DNA from: Granulicella arctica | GTDB taxonomy: Bacteria; Acidobacteriota; Terriglobia; Terriglobales; Acidobacteriaceae | NCBI RefSeq assembly: GCF_025685605.1 | Contig: NZ_JAGTUT010000001.1 | Span: 2,728,001 to 2,792,000, forward strand | Reading direction: 5' to 3' | DNA length: 64,000 bases | Shown here: positions 27,701 to 34,875 of the stretch, piece after piece | Layout: the number at the start of each line of letters is the position of its first letter | Numbering within the stretch: the stretch's first letter is position 1 | Translations under genes and position numbers: made by a program | The notes under the pieces: model-generated | Database searches by the model: none | What the model was told of the DNA's origin: nothing | The model's input: only the letters and a program-made list of their open reading frames with translations

Positions 27701-27729
27701 ATGCCCAGACCGCGAAACGGCCTGGGCAT
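27701..27729 (-). terminator. Terminator of the cysteine-biosynthesis operon
   Basis: ATGCCCAG and CTGGGCAT pair, with CCG/CGG stacked inside around a CGAAA loop. On the minus strand the hairpin is followed by TATTTC, a short U-rich tail, and it begins 26 nt past the stop of the sulfur-carrier fusion gene. Confidence 0.7.
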
Positions 27730-27754
27730 CATGTCCATCGGTGTCCAAAAAAAC

Positions 27755-29251
27755 CTAATACTTTGGCAATGACGTGTCGATCCGGTCTGCCCAGGCCAGA
27801 ATGCCGCCGCTCACATTCGAGACATTCGTAAAGCCAGCCTGCTTCAAAGCAAGTGAAGCCTTCTGCGACCGGGCACCGGATTTGCAATGCACCGCGATCT
27901 CTCGATCCTTGTCGCCAAGCTCCGCCGACCGCTGCGCCACTTCGCCAAGCGGAATCAGCTTGCCGCCGATGTTCACAATCGCATACTCATGCGGCTCCCT
28001 CACATCCAGCACCAGAACATCTTCCTTCGCATCAAGCTTCTTCTTCAACGTCTCAACCGAAATCTGCGGAACACCATCGACCACGGCCTTATCCTCCACT
28101 GCCTTGTTCTGCTGCACCTCAAGTGGACCATTGCCGCTCGGCGGTGTAATCCCGCAGAACTGGTCGTAGTCAATCAACTCCGTAACAGTGGGGTTTGGTC
28201 CGCAAACCGGGCACTCCGGGTTCTTGCGAAGCTTCAGCGTCTTAAACTTCATCCCCAGCGTGTCTACCAGCAGCAGTTTGCCAATCAGCGGCTCGCCGAT
28301 CCCGATAATCAGCTTGATGACCTCGGTTGCCTGGATCACACCAACCAGCCCCGGCAGAATCCCGAGCACGCCACCTTCGGCACAAGAGGGAACCAGCCCC
28401 GGCGGTGGTGGCTCCGGGTAAAGGCACCGATAGCATGGACCTTCCTTCGTCGCGAAGACGCTAGCTTGCCCCTCAAATCGGAAGATCGACCCGTAGACAT
28501 TAGGCTTATCCGTCAGTACGCAGGCATCGTTGACGAGGTAGCGCGTCTGAAAGTTGTCCGTGCCATCCGCGATGATGTCGAAGTCTTTGAAGATCTCAAG
28601 CGCATTCGCACTGGTCAGCATGGTGTTGTACTTCACGACATTGAGCTTCGGGTTCAAGCCCTTCAGCATGATCTCTGCCGAATCGACCTTAAGCATCCCG
28701 ACAGTGCTTGTCGAGTGAATGATCTGACGCTGCAGGTTGCTGTCATCGACCGTATCGAAGTCGATCAGCCCGAGCGTTCCAACACCAGCCGCCGCAAGAT
28801 AGAGCGCCAGCGGCGATCCAAGGCCGCCAGTGCCGACGCAGAGCACCTTCGCAGCCTTCAGCTTCTGCTGCCCTTCCATGCCAACCTCAGGGAGGATAAG
28901 GTGGCGCGAGTACCGCGCAATCTCATCATTGGTCAGCTTCGGAAGCTCCGTAGCCGTGCCAACCGGCAGGGTAGCCGTGGCTCCACCAGCGATCGAAGGG
29001 ATTATCGTCAACTCATCCGCATCCTTGATCACTGTCTCTTCCCTGGCTGGCAGGTAGCGAATGTCGTCGTCGTTCAGGTACAGGTTCACGAACGAGCGCA
29101 GCTTGCCTTCAGGCGTGAACAGATGCTGCCGCATCGCAGCGTGCTCCGTGACCAGCGCTTCGAGCGCCGCACTTACGGTAGCACCGCTCGCGCTTACTGA
29201 ACTCTGGCCGCCGGTATACGCCCGCAGCGGTGTTGGAATGTGAATCGTCAT
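27755..29251 (-). CDS. Sulfur-carrier (CysO/MoaD-like) - E1-like adenylyltransferase (MoeZ/MoeB) - rhodanese fusion
   Basis: One 498-residue chain holds three activities. Residues 1-90 are a beta-grasp sulfur carrier that ends in IIPSIAGG (Gly89-Gly90), the C-terminal di-glycine of CysO/MoaD/ThiS, but here followed by more protein. Residues 105-355 are an E1-like activator: RYSRHLILPEVG, ATP loop GTGGLGS (140-146), adenylation DGTDNF (229-234), and zinc pairs CYRC (273-276) and CPVC (347-350). Residues 395-498 are a rhodanese with Cys456 in HCKSGAR, the likely sulfur donor. The gene overlaps the JAMM protease gene by 4 nt and follows cysM, matching the Mycobacterium mec-cysO-cysM logic for cysteine synthesis. 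A free di-glycine end would need cleavage after Gly90, which the neighbouring protease could provide (inference). Confidence 0.93.
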   Translation of the reverse strand: MTIHIPTPLRAYTGGQSSVSASGATVSAALEALVTEHAAMRQHLFTPEGKLRSFVNLYLNDDDIRYLPAREETVIKDADELTIIPSIAGGATATLPVGTATELPKLTNDEIARYSRHLILPEVGMEGQQKLKAAKVLCVGTGGLGSPLALYLAAAGVGTLGLIDFDTVDDSNLQRQIIHSTSTVGMLKVDSAEIMLKGLNPKLNVVKYNTMLTSANALEIFKDFDIIADGTDNFQTRYLVNDACVLTDKPNVYGSIFRFEGQASVFATKEGPCYRCLYPEPPPPGLVPSCAEGGVLGILPGLVGVIQATEVIKLIIGIGEPLIGKLLLVDTLGMKFKTLKLRKNPECPVCGPNPTVTELIDYDQFCGITPPSGNGPLEVQQNKAVEDKAVVDGVPQISVETLKKKLDAKEDVLVLDVREPHEYAIVNIGGKLIPLGEVAQRSAELGDKDREIAVHCKSGARSQKASLALKQAGFTNVSNVSGGILAWADRIDTSLPKY

Positions 29252-29715
29252 GCCTGTCCTCTTTCGTCTTCCTTCGCCGCCATATCGATCTGGACAGCTT
29301 CATCGTCAAAACGCTTGTCGTCCTCGTTGGTGCCTGTCAGCCAAAACGAGTTCGTGATCTGTGCGCTGCCTTTTTCCACGCTCGTAATGATGTACGAGCA
29401 GCCCAGCCAATGGGCCTCAGCGATGTCGGTCTGCGACCACTGCGCTGGATGATCCGGGTGCGAGTGATAAAACCCGACAATATCCAGCCCTAGCCCGCGC
29501 GCCTGCCGCTGAATCTTCACCAACTCCTGCGGCGCGATGTTGTAGCGGTTATGCGCTGAGTCTGTTCGTGTATTGCCCGCCCGCACAGTCTGCTGCACGT
29601 GATTGCCGACACCAGCCTCAGCCTTGCCGAGCAGCACACCACAACACTCGTGCGGATAGGTCTCTTCGCCGTGCGCCCGCAGCGCCTCGTACTCGGAGTA
29701 GTGAATTCGCAGCAT
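29248..29715 (-). CDS. JAMM/MPN+ zinc metalloprotease (Mec-like)
   Basis: A 155-residue JAB1/MPN metalloprotease. All JAMM residues are present: Glu23 in PHECCGVLLG, His84 and His86 in FYHSHPDHP, and Asp97 in the SxxD of QWSQTD. The mycobacterial homologue Mec removes cysteine from the sulfur-carrier-cysteine adduct made by CysM. Here it lies between cysM (3 nt upstream) and the carrier fusion gene (4-nt overlap), so the same role is very likely; it may also cut the carrier from its fusion partner. Cytosolic, no signal peptide. Confidence 0.92.
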   Translation of the reverse strand: MLRIHYSEYEALRAHGEETYPHECCGVLLGKAEAGVGNHVQQTVRAGNTRTDSAHNRYNIAPQELVKIQRQARGLGLDIVGFYHSHPDHPAQWSQTDIAEAHWLGCSYIITSVEKGSAQITNSFWLTGTNEDDKRFDDEAVQIDMAAKEDERGQA

Positions 29716-29718
29716 CGT

Positions 29719-30654
29719 CTACTCCTCCGTCCAGAATCGTTCACTCATATACTTCGCCGCTGAGTCGCAGAGAATCGTCACAATCACCGCCTCGCGCCCT
29801 TCAGCGACTGCCTGCTCCCCGACCTCCATCGCTGCCGCAACAGCAGCCGCAGCCGACACACCGACCAACAACCCCTGGTGCTTTCCAAGGTGCTTCACCA
29901 TTTTGTAAGCGGTCTCGGTGGCCATCTCGATATTCTCGTCCGCCAGTGTCGGGTCGTAAATCTTTGGCACAATCGCCGTAGCCATGTGCTTAAGGCCTTC
30001 GAGCCCGTTGAACGGCGAATCGGGCTGCATCGAGTAGCACCGAATCCGCGGGTTCAACTCTCGTAGCCGGCGCGTCGTGCCCATAAAAGTCCCGCTCGTT
30101 CCAAGCGCCGCCACGAAGTCCGTCACCTGGCCCTCGGTCTGCTCCCAGATCTCGTTGCCAGTCGTGCGGTAGTGCGCCCGCCAGTTCTCATCGTTCGAAT
30201 ACTGATCCGCATAGTAATAAAGCTCAGGAAAGTCCGCCGCCAACTCGCGCGCCTTCCGGATGGCTCCATCCGAGCCATCCGCCGGATCAGTCCAAATCAC
30301 CTCGGCCCCGTACGCCGAAAGGTACTTCTTCCGCTCAACCGAAACATTCGACGGCATGCAGAGCGTCACAGGGAACTGCATCGCCGCACCCAGCATAGCG
30401 TAGGCAATTCCCGTGTTGCCGCTCGTCGCATCGAGCAGTCCGCGTCCGTTTCCGAGCAGCCCGCGCCGCTGCGCATCCGTCACAATCGACGAGGCTGCAC
30501 GGTCCTTTACTGACCCACCGGGATTCGCCCACTCAGCCTTACCGAGGATCTCCACGCCCGGCAGATGCGCCGTCAGGCGCTCCAGGCGGACCAGTGGGGT
30601 ATTGCCGATACGTTCCAGGATGCTGCTACCGAGCGCTTTGGCCGTTGCGATCAT
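29719..30654 (-). CDS. cysM: Cysteine synthase, CysM type
   Basis: A PLP enzyme of the beta-substitution family, 311 residues. It shows ERIGNTPLVRLERL, the PLP lysine Lys50 in NPGGSVKDRAA, the substrate loop DATSGNTGIAYA, GTSGTFMGTTRRL as the phosphate-binding loop, and ILCDSAAKYMSERFW at the end. The partner genes (JAMM protease and sulfur-carrier fusion) indicate that the sulfur donor is a protein thiocarboxylate, as for Mycobacterium CysM, rather than free sulfide. It is the first gene of a three-gene minus-strand operon and diverges from the hypothetical gene at 30743 over 88 nt. Confidence 0.93.
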   Translation of the reverse strand: MIATAKALGSSILERIGNTPLVRLERLTAHLPGVEILGKAEWANPGGSVKDRAASSIVTDAQRRGLLGNGRGLLDATSGNTGIAYAMLGAAMQFPVTLCMPSNVSVERKKYLSAYGAEVIWTDPADGSDGAIRKARELAADFPELYYYADQYSNDENWRAHYRTTGNEIWEQTEGQVTDFVAALGTSGTFMGTTRRLRELNPRIRCYSMQPDSPFNGLEGLKHMATAIVPKIYDPTLADENIEMATETAYKMVKHLGKHQGLLVGVSAAAAVAAAMEVGEQAVAEGREAVIVTILCDSAAKYMSERFWTEE

Positions 30655-30742
30655 GGGTCTAAACTCACCTTTACAGCCATCCCCAACCAGCCCCGTTGTA
30701 GGCTGCCAGCGGATGTGCGACAGTTAACTCCGAGTCTAACTT

Positions 30743-31156
30743 ATGGCAAAGAAGACGCAGCAGCGCACCTTCAACGACGTTCTCTCCACCCTCGGCAGTC
30801 AACGGTTTGATGTTGCACCAGCGCAGGAGGGTGCAAAGCGTACGCCGGGAGCCTTCCAGGTTCGCAAGTATGAGTGCGCCGCCGAGATCGCCGACGCCGG
30901 CGACGGCACCGTAGCGCTCCTCGCCCGGCCGGGCTACATCCTCGGGGGCGAGATCTCCCGCATCCTTGATCGCGGATACCAAAAGTTTCTCAAGACCAGC
31001 AAACTCGAGATTCCGGCCACCGCCGATCATCTCCGCGCCGTCCACAACTTCAGCCAGGAGTTGAATGAGGCCACCGGCGCCACTAGCCTCTACAACGAGT
31101 CTCTAGGCACCACCAGCGACCGCTACGTCTACGACCGCGTCAAGGGCAGGGAATAG
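30743..31156 (+). CDS. Conserved hypothetical protein
   Basis: A 137-residue protein I do not recognise. It is soluble, with a basic Lys/Gln N-terminus (MAKKTQQRTF), a central segment AARIADAGDG-like rich in Ala and Gly (around 45-65), a helical stretch GGEISRILDRGYQKFL and a polar C-terminus ending VKGRE. No cysteine pair, membrane segment or enzyme motif is visible. Codon use matches its neighbours, and it sits alone between divergent cysM and the convergent Imm-like gene, whose stop is 2 nt away. Confidence 0.65.
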   Translation: MAKKTQQRTFNDVLSTLGSQRFDVAPAQEGAKRTPGAFQVRKYECAAEIADAGDGTVALLARPGYILGGEISRILDRGYQKFLKTSKLEIPATADHLRAVHNFSQELNEATGATSLYNESLGTTSDRYVYDRVKGRE

Positions 31157-31158
31157 TC

Positions 31159-31377
31159 CTAGAGATAGCGACGATCGTATACAACCTTGCCATATGGAAC
31201 CGGATAGTAAACGCAGCGCGGTCTGGAGAGCAGCGCCCAGAGCAGCAAGGCGAACCATCCGATCACGGTCCAGCCAAAAAATAAGTTCAACACCAGAACT
31301 CCCGCCCCACGGCCGCGTTGCGCTGCCACAATGGTTGGAAGGAAGTAAAGCGATACAAGAACAAGCAACGTGATCAT
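31159..31377 (-). CDS. Small membrane protein of the superinfection-immunity (T4 Imm-like) family
   Basis: A 72-residue, two-helix inner-membrane protein. The first helix reads LLVLVSLYFLPTIVAA, then a short basic loop, then LNLFFGWTVIGWFALLLWAL; the LN.F.GWT.IGW pattern is the mark of the family named after phage T4 Imm, which blocks DNA entry by a second phage. Most bacterial chromosomal members have no tested function. ATG 31377 has GGAGG 7 nt upstream and is preferred to ATG 31407. The C-terminal tail is Tyr/Arg-rich. It follows rsmI by 63 nt on the same strand. Confidence 0.78.
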   Translation of the reverse strand: MITLLVLVSLYFLPTIVAAQRGRGAGVLVLNLFFGWTVIGWFALLLWALLSRPRCVYYPVPYGKVVYDRRYL

Positions 31378-31440
31378 CCGGTCGCCTCCAAGGCTGCCAA
31401 CCATCATTACGCACCCAGGATCGCGGAAGTTCCGAACCGC

Positions 31441-32325
31441 CTACCGCCGCCGGTTCTGCTCCCGCTGCAACTCCCGATACGCCACGCTCTTCCCGATGCC
31501 ACGCTCCCGCGCCACCCGCTTCAGAGCGTCCATCTCTCCAATGCCCTCAGCCTTCATCACCGCCGCAACCTCCGCAGCAATGCTCCCCTTGGCCTCCGAG
31601 GCCTCAGAAGAAGTACCCGCCAGCGCAAACATCAGCACAATCTCCCCACGGACACTTGCCCGCGCCACCAGCGTTGCCCGCATCTCCCCAACAGGTCCGC
31701 GCAGAAACTCCTCATGCAGTTTCGTCAGTTCGCGCCCGATCACCACGTGCTGGACCGCGCCAAACGTCGTCTCGACATCTGCCAGGCTATCCACAATCCG
31801 GTGCGGAGCCTCGTAGAAGACGTGAGTCCCCCCATCTCGCACCAATGCTTCAAGCGCCGTCTTCCGCGCCCCCTCCTTCGCGGGCAGAAAGCCGTGGAAG
31901 GTGAACCGCTCCGTCGGCAATCCACTCGCAATCAGGCCACTTATCGCGGCATTGGCTCCTGGCACCGGAAAGACCGGCACCCCCGCCGCAATCGCCGCCG
32001 CCGCAATCTGCCCGCCCGGATCGGCGATCCCCGGGGTGCCCGCATCGCTCACCACAGCGATCCGCCCACCTGCCAGCAACTCCGCCGTCAGCTCCTCCGC
32101 GCGGCTCACCTCGTTATGCATGTGATAGCTGACCGTCGGTGTCTTGATTCCGAAGTGATGCAGAAGCTTCTGTGTCTGCCGGGTATCCTCGCACGCAATC
32201 CTGTCTACGGACCGCAGCACTCGCAGCCCCCGCAGCGTCATGTCCTCCAGATTCCCAATCGGCGTCGCCACCAGGTAAAGCCCCGGCGCGAGCGGTTTAT
32301 CTTGAACTTCAGAAGGAACGTCCAT
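31441..32325 (-). CDS. rsmI: 16S rRNA (cytidine(1402)-2'-O)-methyltransferase
   Basis: 2'-O-methylates C1402 in the decoding centre of 16S rRNA with S-adenosylmethionine. The 294-residue tetrapyrrole-methylase-fold protein begins LYLVATPIGNLEDMTLR, then CEDTRQTQKLLHHFGI, VVSDAGTPGIADPG, VPVFPVPGANAAISGLIASGLP, FHGFLPAKEGAR and YEAPHRIVDSL, all RsmI hallmarks. The C-terminal helical tail is GMDALKRVARERG-like and ends in basic residues. It begins 2 nt after the stop of the site-2-protease-like gene, so the two are co-transcribed. Confidence 0.95.
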   Translation of the reverse strand: MDVPSEVQDKPLAPGLYLVATPIGNLEDMTLRGLRVLRSVDRIACEDTRQTQKLLHHFGIKTPTVSYHMHNEVSRAEELTAELLAGGRIAVVSDAGTPGIADPGGQIAAAAIAAGVPVFPVPGANAAISGLIASGLPTERFTFHGFLPAKEGARKTALEALVRDGGTHVFYEAPHRIVDSLADVETTFGAVQHVVIGRELTKLHEEFLRGPVGEMRATLVARASVRGEIVLMFALAGTSSEASEAKGSIAAEVAAVMKAEGIGEMDALKRVARERGIGKSVAYRELQREQNRRR

Positions 32326-32327
32326 CG

Positions 32328-33434
32328 CTACTCCGCCGGTCGGCCTTTGCGGCTCTGGTTCAGCATGCCGATCGAGTGAGCCAGGTTCTGCGGCGTGATA
32401 ATCCCGACCACGCGCTCGCCCTCGAGCACCGGCAATAATTGCGCCCCTTGCCCCGCCATCACCCGTCGCAGCGTCTTCACCAGCGAGTCATTCGGATGCG
32501 CCGTCTGGAACGACTTCGTCATCACACCCTGCACATACCCGTTGCCGTCGCTCTGCAGCGCGTCCACGATTACCTGCCGCGACACCGCCCCTACGATACT
32601 CACGCCACGCACCACCGGAAACACGTCCTGCAGTGTGTGGATGGAACGCTGCATCGCATCCTCCAGCGTGTCCGACGCCGACAGCGTGCTGAACTCCGTC
32701 ATCATCACGTCGCGCATCTTCACGGAGTCGTTATCGCTCTGAAGCAGCATTCCAGAATCTTCCATATGCGCGCCAATCAGCACAAATGCACCAATCATGG
32801 TCAACCAGATATTTGCGAAGAACAGGCCGCCCAACATCAGGGCAAACGCAACAATCTGCCCCACGCCCGCCGCTGCCCGTACGCCCTTGATGCCGCCGTA
32901 GGCCTTGGCAAACTCCCCGCGAAACACCCGTCCGCCATCGAGCGGCACCGCAGGCAGCAGGTTCACCAGCCCAAGCAGGATATTGACCCAGACCAGCGCC
33001 CTTAGAAGGTGCGCCGGAGTCACCCAGGGCCGTTCGATCAGATTCACCTGGGGCGTAAGGGTCATCACCAACGCGGCAATCGTCAGGCCAAAGAGAATGT
33101 TGGCCACAGGCCCGATTAGCGCCATGCGGCGTTGCATCGCAAGCGTCGCCGCCCGCTCCGTAGCCTCATTGCTCTGGTAGGTCATCAGGCCACCGGTCGG
33201 CAGCAGCAGAATCGCTCGTACCTTGAGTCCCCACCATGCCGCTCCAAACGCCCGAGCGACCTCGCGAACCGCCACCGCCAGCAACAGCAGGAGCCACAGT
33301 CCAAAGCCCCGTCCACCAGTTGCCCCCAGCGTCGAGGCATAGCTCACCGACAGCGCCAGCAGGATCAGAAAGAAAATATGGATGCGTACATCCACGCCGA
33401 GAAATCTGCCAACCGGGAACGACCACCCACGCAT
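32328..33434 (-). CDS. Site-2 protease (M50) homologue with CBS domains; catalytic HExxH replaced by RExxR
   Basis: An integral membrane protein of the M50 site-2 protease family with a cytosolic CBS pair. Transmembrane helices occur near 17-33, 45-56, 105-125, 140-160 and 195-220. The second family motif is intact (NLLPAVPLDGGRVF), and the residues after the first motif (AAWWGLKVRAILLLPTGGLM) align with active members. The zinc motif itself, normally HExxH, reads Arg57-Glu58-Val59-Ala60-Arg61; I confirmed the codons CGC and CGG. Without both histidines the enzyme cannot bind zinc in the usual way, so it is probably a pseudo-protease, perhaps a membrane scaffold whose CBS domains (about 237-355) sense a nucleotide. 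Co-transcribed with rsmI. Confidence 0.85.
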   Translation of the reverse strand: MRGWSFPVGRFLGVDVRIHIFFLILLALSVSYASTLGATGGRGFGLWLLLLLAVAVREVARAFGAAWWGLKVRAILLLPTGGLMTYQSNEATERAATLAMQRRMALIGPVANILFGLTIAALVMTLTPQVNLIERPWVTPAHLLRALVWVNILLGLVNLLPAVPLDGGRVFRGEFAKAYGGIKGVRAAAGVGQIVAFALMLGGLFFANIWLTMIGAFVLIGAHMEDSGMLLQSDNDSVKMRDVMMTEFSTLSASDTLEDAMQRSIHTLQDVFPVVRGVSIVGAVSRQVIVDALQSDGNGYVQGVMTKSFQTAHPNDSLVKTLRRVMAGQGAQLLPVLEGERVVGIITPQNLAHSIGMLNQSRKGRPAE

Positions 33435-33511
33435 TCCCCCATTCTATGCGCTATTGCGTTCCGCACCCGGCAGCAAGCAGTTCGCTACGCTACCACAGTA
33501 CGATAGAAACA

Positions 33512-34123
33512 ATGCGCGTCATCGCCGGTACTTACCGCTCCCGCCTCCTCCTCGCCCCCAAGGGCACTGAAACCCGTCCCACCAGTGACCGCCTTCGCGA
33601 GACACTCTTCAACGTGATCGCGTCAAACATCGCGGGTTGCCGCTTCGTCGACCTCTACGCCGGCACCGGTGCCGTCGGCATCGAGGCCATCAGCCGCGGC
33701 GCGCTCCACGTCTGGTTTGCTGAGAACGCTGAACCAGCCATGGCCTCCATCCGCGCCAACCTCGCCGCCCTCAAGATCACCCACGGCTTCACTCTTGAAG
33801 AGCGCGGTGTCGGAGCGATGCTTCAGCGCCTCGGCAAGACCGGCCAACTCATGGATGTCGTCTACCTCGACCCACCCTACGAAGCCTCCGACGAGTATGA
33901 AGGCACCCTCAACTTCCTTGGCAGCGCCCGAGGCCGCGTCCTTCTCACCTCCAACGCCATCGTCGTCGCCGAGCACAACAGCAAGACTCCTCTCGCCGCC
34001 CGCTACGGAGCCCTCCACTACACCCGCACCAAGAAACAAGGCGACGCCTCCCTCTCCTTCTACGCCTTCCCGCCGCCAGATAACGGCGACGCTCCCGCAG
34101 AAGGCACTGAAGACGGTGACTAG
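33512..34123 (+). CDS. rsmD: 16S rRNA (guanine(966)-N2)-methyltransferase
   Basis: Methylates G966 of 16S rRNA. From ATG 33512 (MRVIAGTYRSRLLL) the protein is 203 residues, the usual RsmD length; the frame is open back to 33236, but that part has no family similarity. Motifs: RPTSDRLRETLFNVI, the SAM-binding FVDLYAGTGAVGIEAISRGA, and the catalytic VVYLDPPYEA. The C-terminal tail beyond YAFP is an acidic extension. It diverges from the site-2-protease-like gene by 77 nt; its last 8 nt overlap the following gene. Confidence 0.93.
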   Translation: MRVIAGTYRSRLLLAPKGTETRPTSDRLRETLFNVIASNIAGCRFVDLYAGTGAVGIEAISRGALHVWFAENAEPAMASIRANLAALKITHGFTLEERGVGAMLQRLGKTGQLMDVVYLDPPYEASDEYEGTLNFLGSARGRVLLTSNAIVVAEHNSKTPLAARYGALHYTRTKKQGDASLSFYAFPPPDNGDAPAEGTEDGD

Positions 34124-34841
34124 GCTGGCACGGGCGCTACCGCTCATCCTGCTGGCCCTCAGCTACTCGACTGTGTCTCAGCAGATTGCCGACCCGAACC
34201 CGGATCTATGGCAGTCACCCGACCTCGGCCTAGGCTCCGGAAAGACGATTGGCGCAGCGCTGCTCGAGCCCTTCGAAGACACCTACGAGGTCACCGTTCG
34301 CGAACCCGGAAAGCTTTCACCGGCGACCCTGCATAACTGCAAGGAGTATCTGCGCGTGGAAGACGCCATCTACGACGCAGGTCCTGCTCCCGCTTCCAAC
34401 AGCCTCAACTATGTGGCAGCCCGCTGTAACGCTCTGCATCTGCTTCAGTCTGCTCGCCCGGCCGTACATCCCACATTCCGCGACTTCGACTTCAGACACC
34501 TGGCTGTGCGCAATCTACCGCCGGGCCTCGCCCTCATCATCGCCGACGAAGAACAGAAGAATGCAGACCGTATCACTCGGCACGGCGGGTCCATCCTCGA
34601 TCTGGAGAAGGACGTCTCCGTGCGTGCTACGCGCCGGGACGAAGCAGATCTGGCCACGCCCGAGTGGACTGCGACGCTCACCGTCCTGGCCCGCGCAGAC
34701 TTCCTCAACGACGGTCGCGAAGAACTCCTGATCCGCCGCAACGCCGCCGCCATCGGAGGAACCTACCGTTCAACCCGGATCTTTCTGCTCTCACGCAAGT
34801 CGTCCAGCGAGTCGCTAAAGATCGAACGAGCTCTGCCTTAA
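34116..34841 (+). CDS. Hypothetical exported protein
   Basis: A 241-residue protein of unknown function. It opens with a short basic N-terminus and a hydrophobic stretch (LARALPLILLALSYSTVS), a likely signal peptide or anchor. The mature part has two cysteines (HNCKEYL and AARCNAL) that could pair in the periplasm, then FRDFDFRHLAVRNLPPGLAL and a C-terminal GREELLIRR. The frame is open from 33669, but upstream it only shadows rsmD; GTG 34116 overlaps the rsmD stop by 8 nt behind AGAAGG, so coupling is likely. I do not recognise the family. Confidence 0.7.
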   Translation: MTRLARALPLILLALSYSTVSQQIADPNPDLWQSPDLGLGSGKTIGAALLEPFEDTYEVTVREPGKLSPATLHNCKEYLRVEDAIYDAGPAPASNSLNYVAARCNALHLLQSARPAVHPTFRDFDFRHLAVRNLPPGLALIIADEEQKNADRITRHGGSILDLEKDVSVRATRRDEADLATPEWTATLTVLARADFLNDGREELLIRRNAAAIGGTYRSTRIFLLSRKSSSESLKIERALP

Positions 34842-34875
34842 GGCCTCTGAAGTGAGGAGTAGCAAGTTTGATGCC

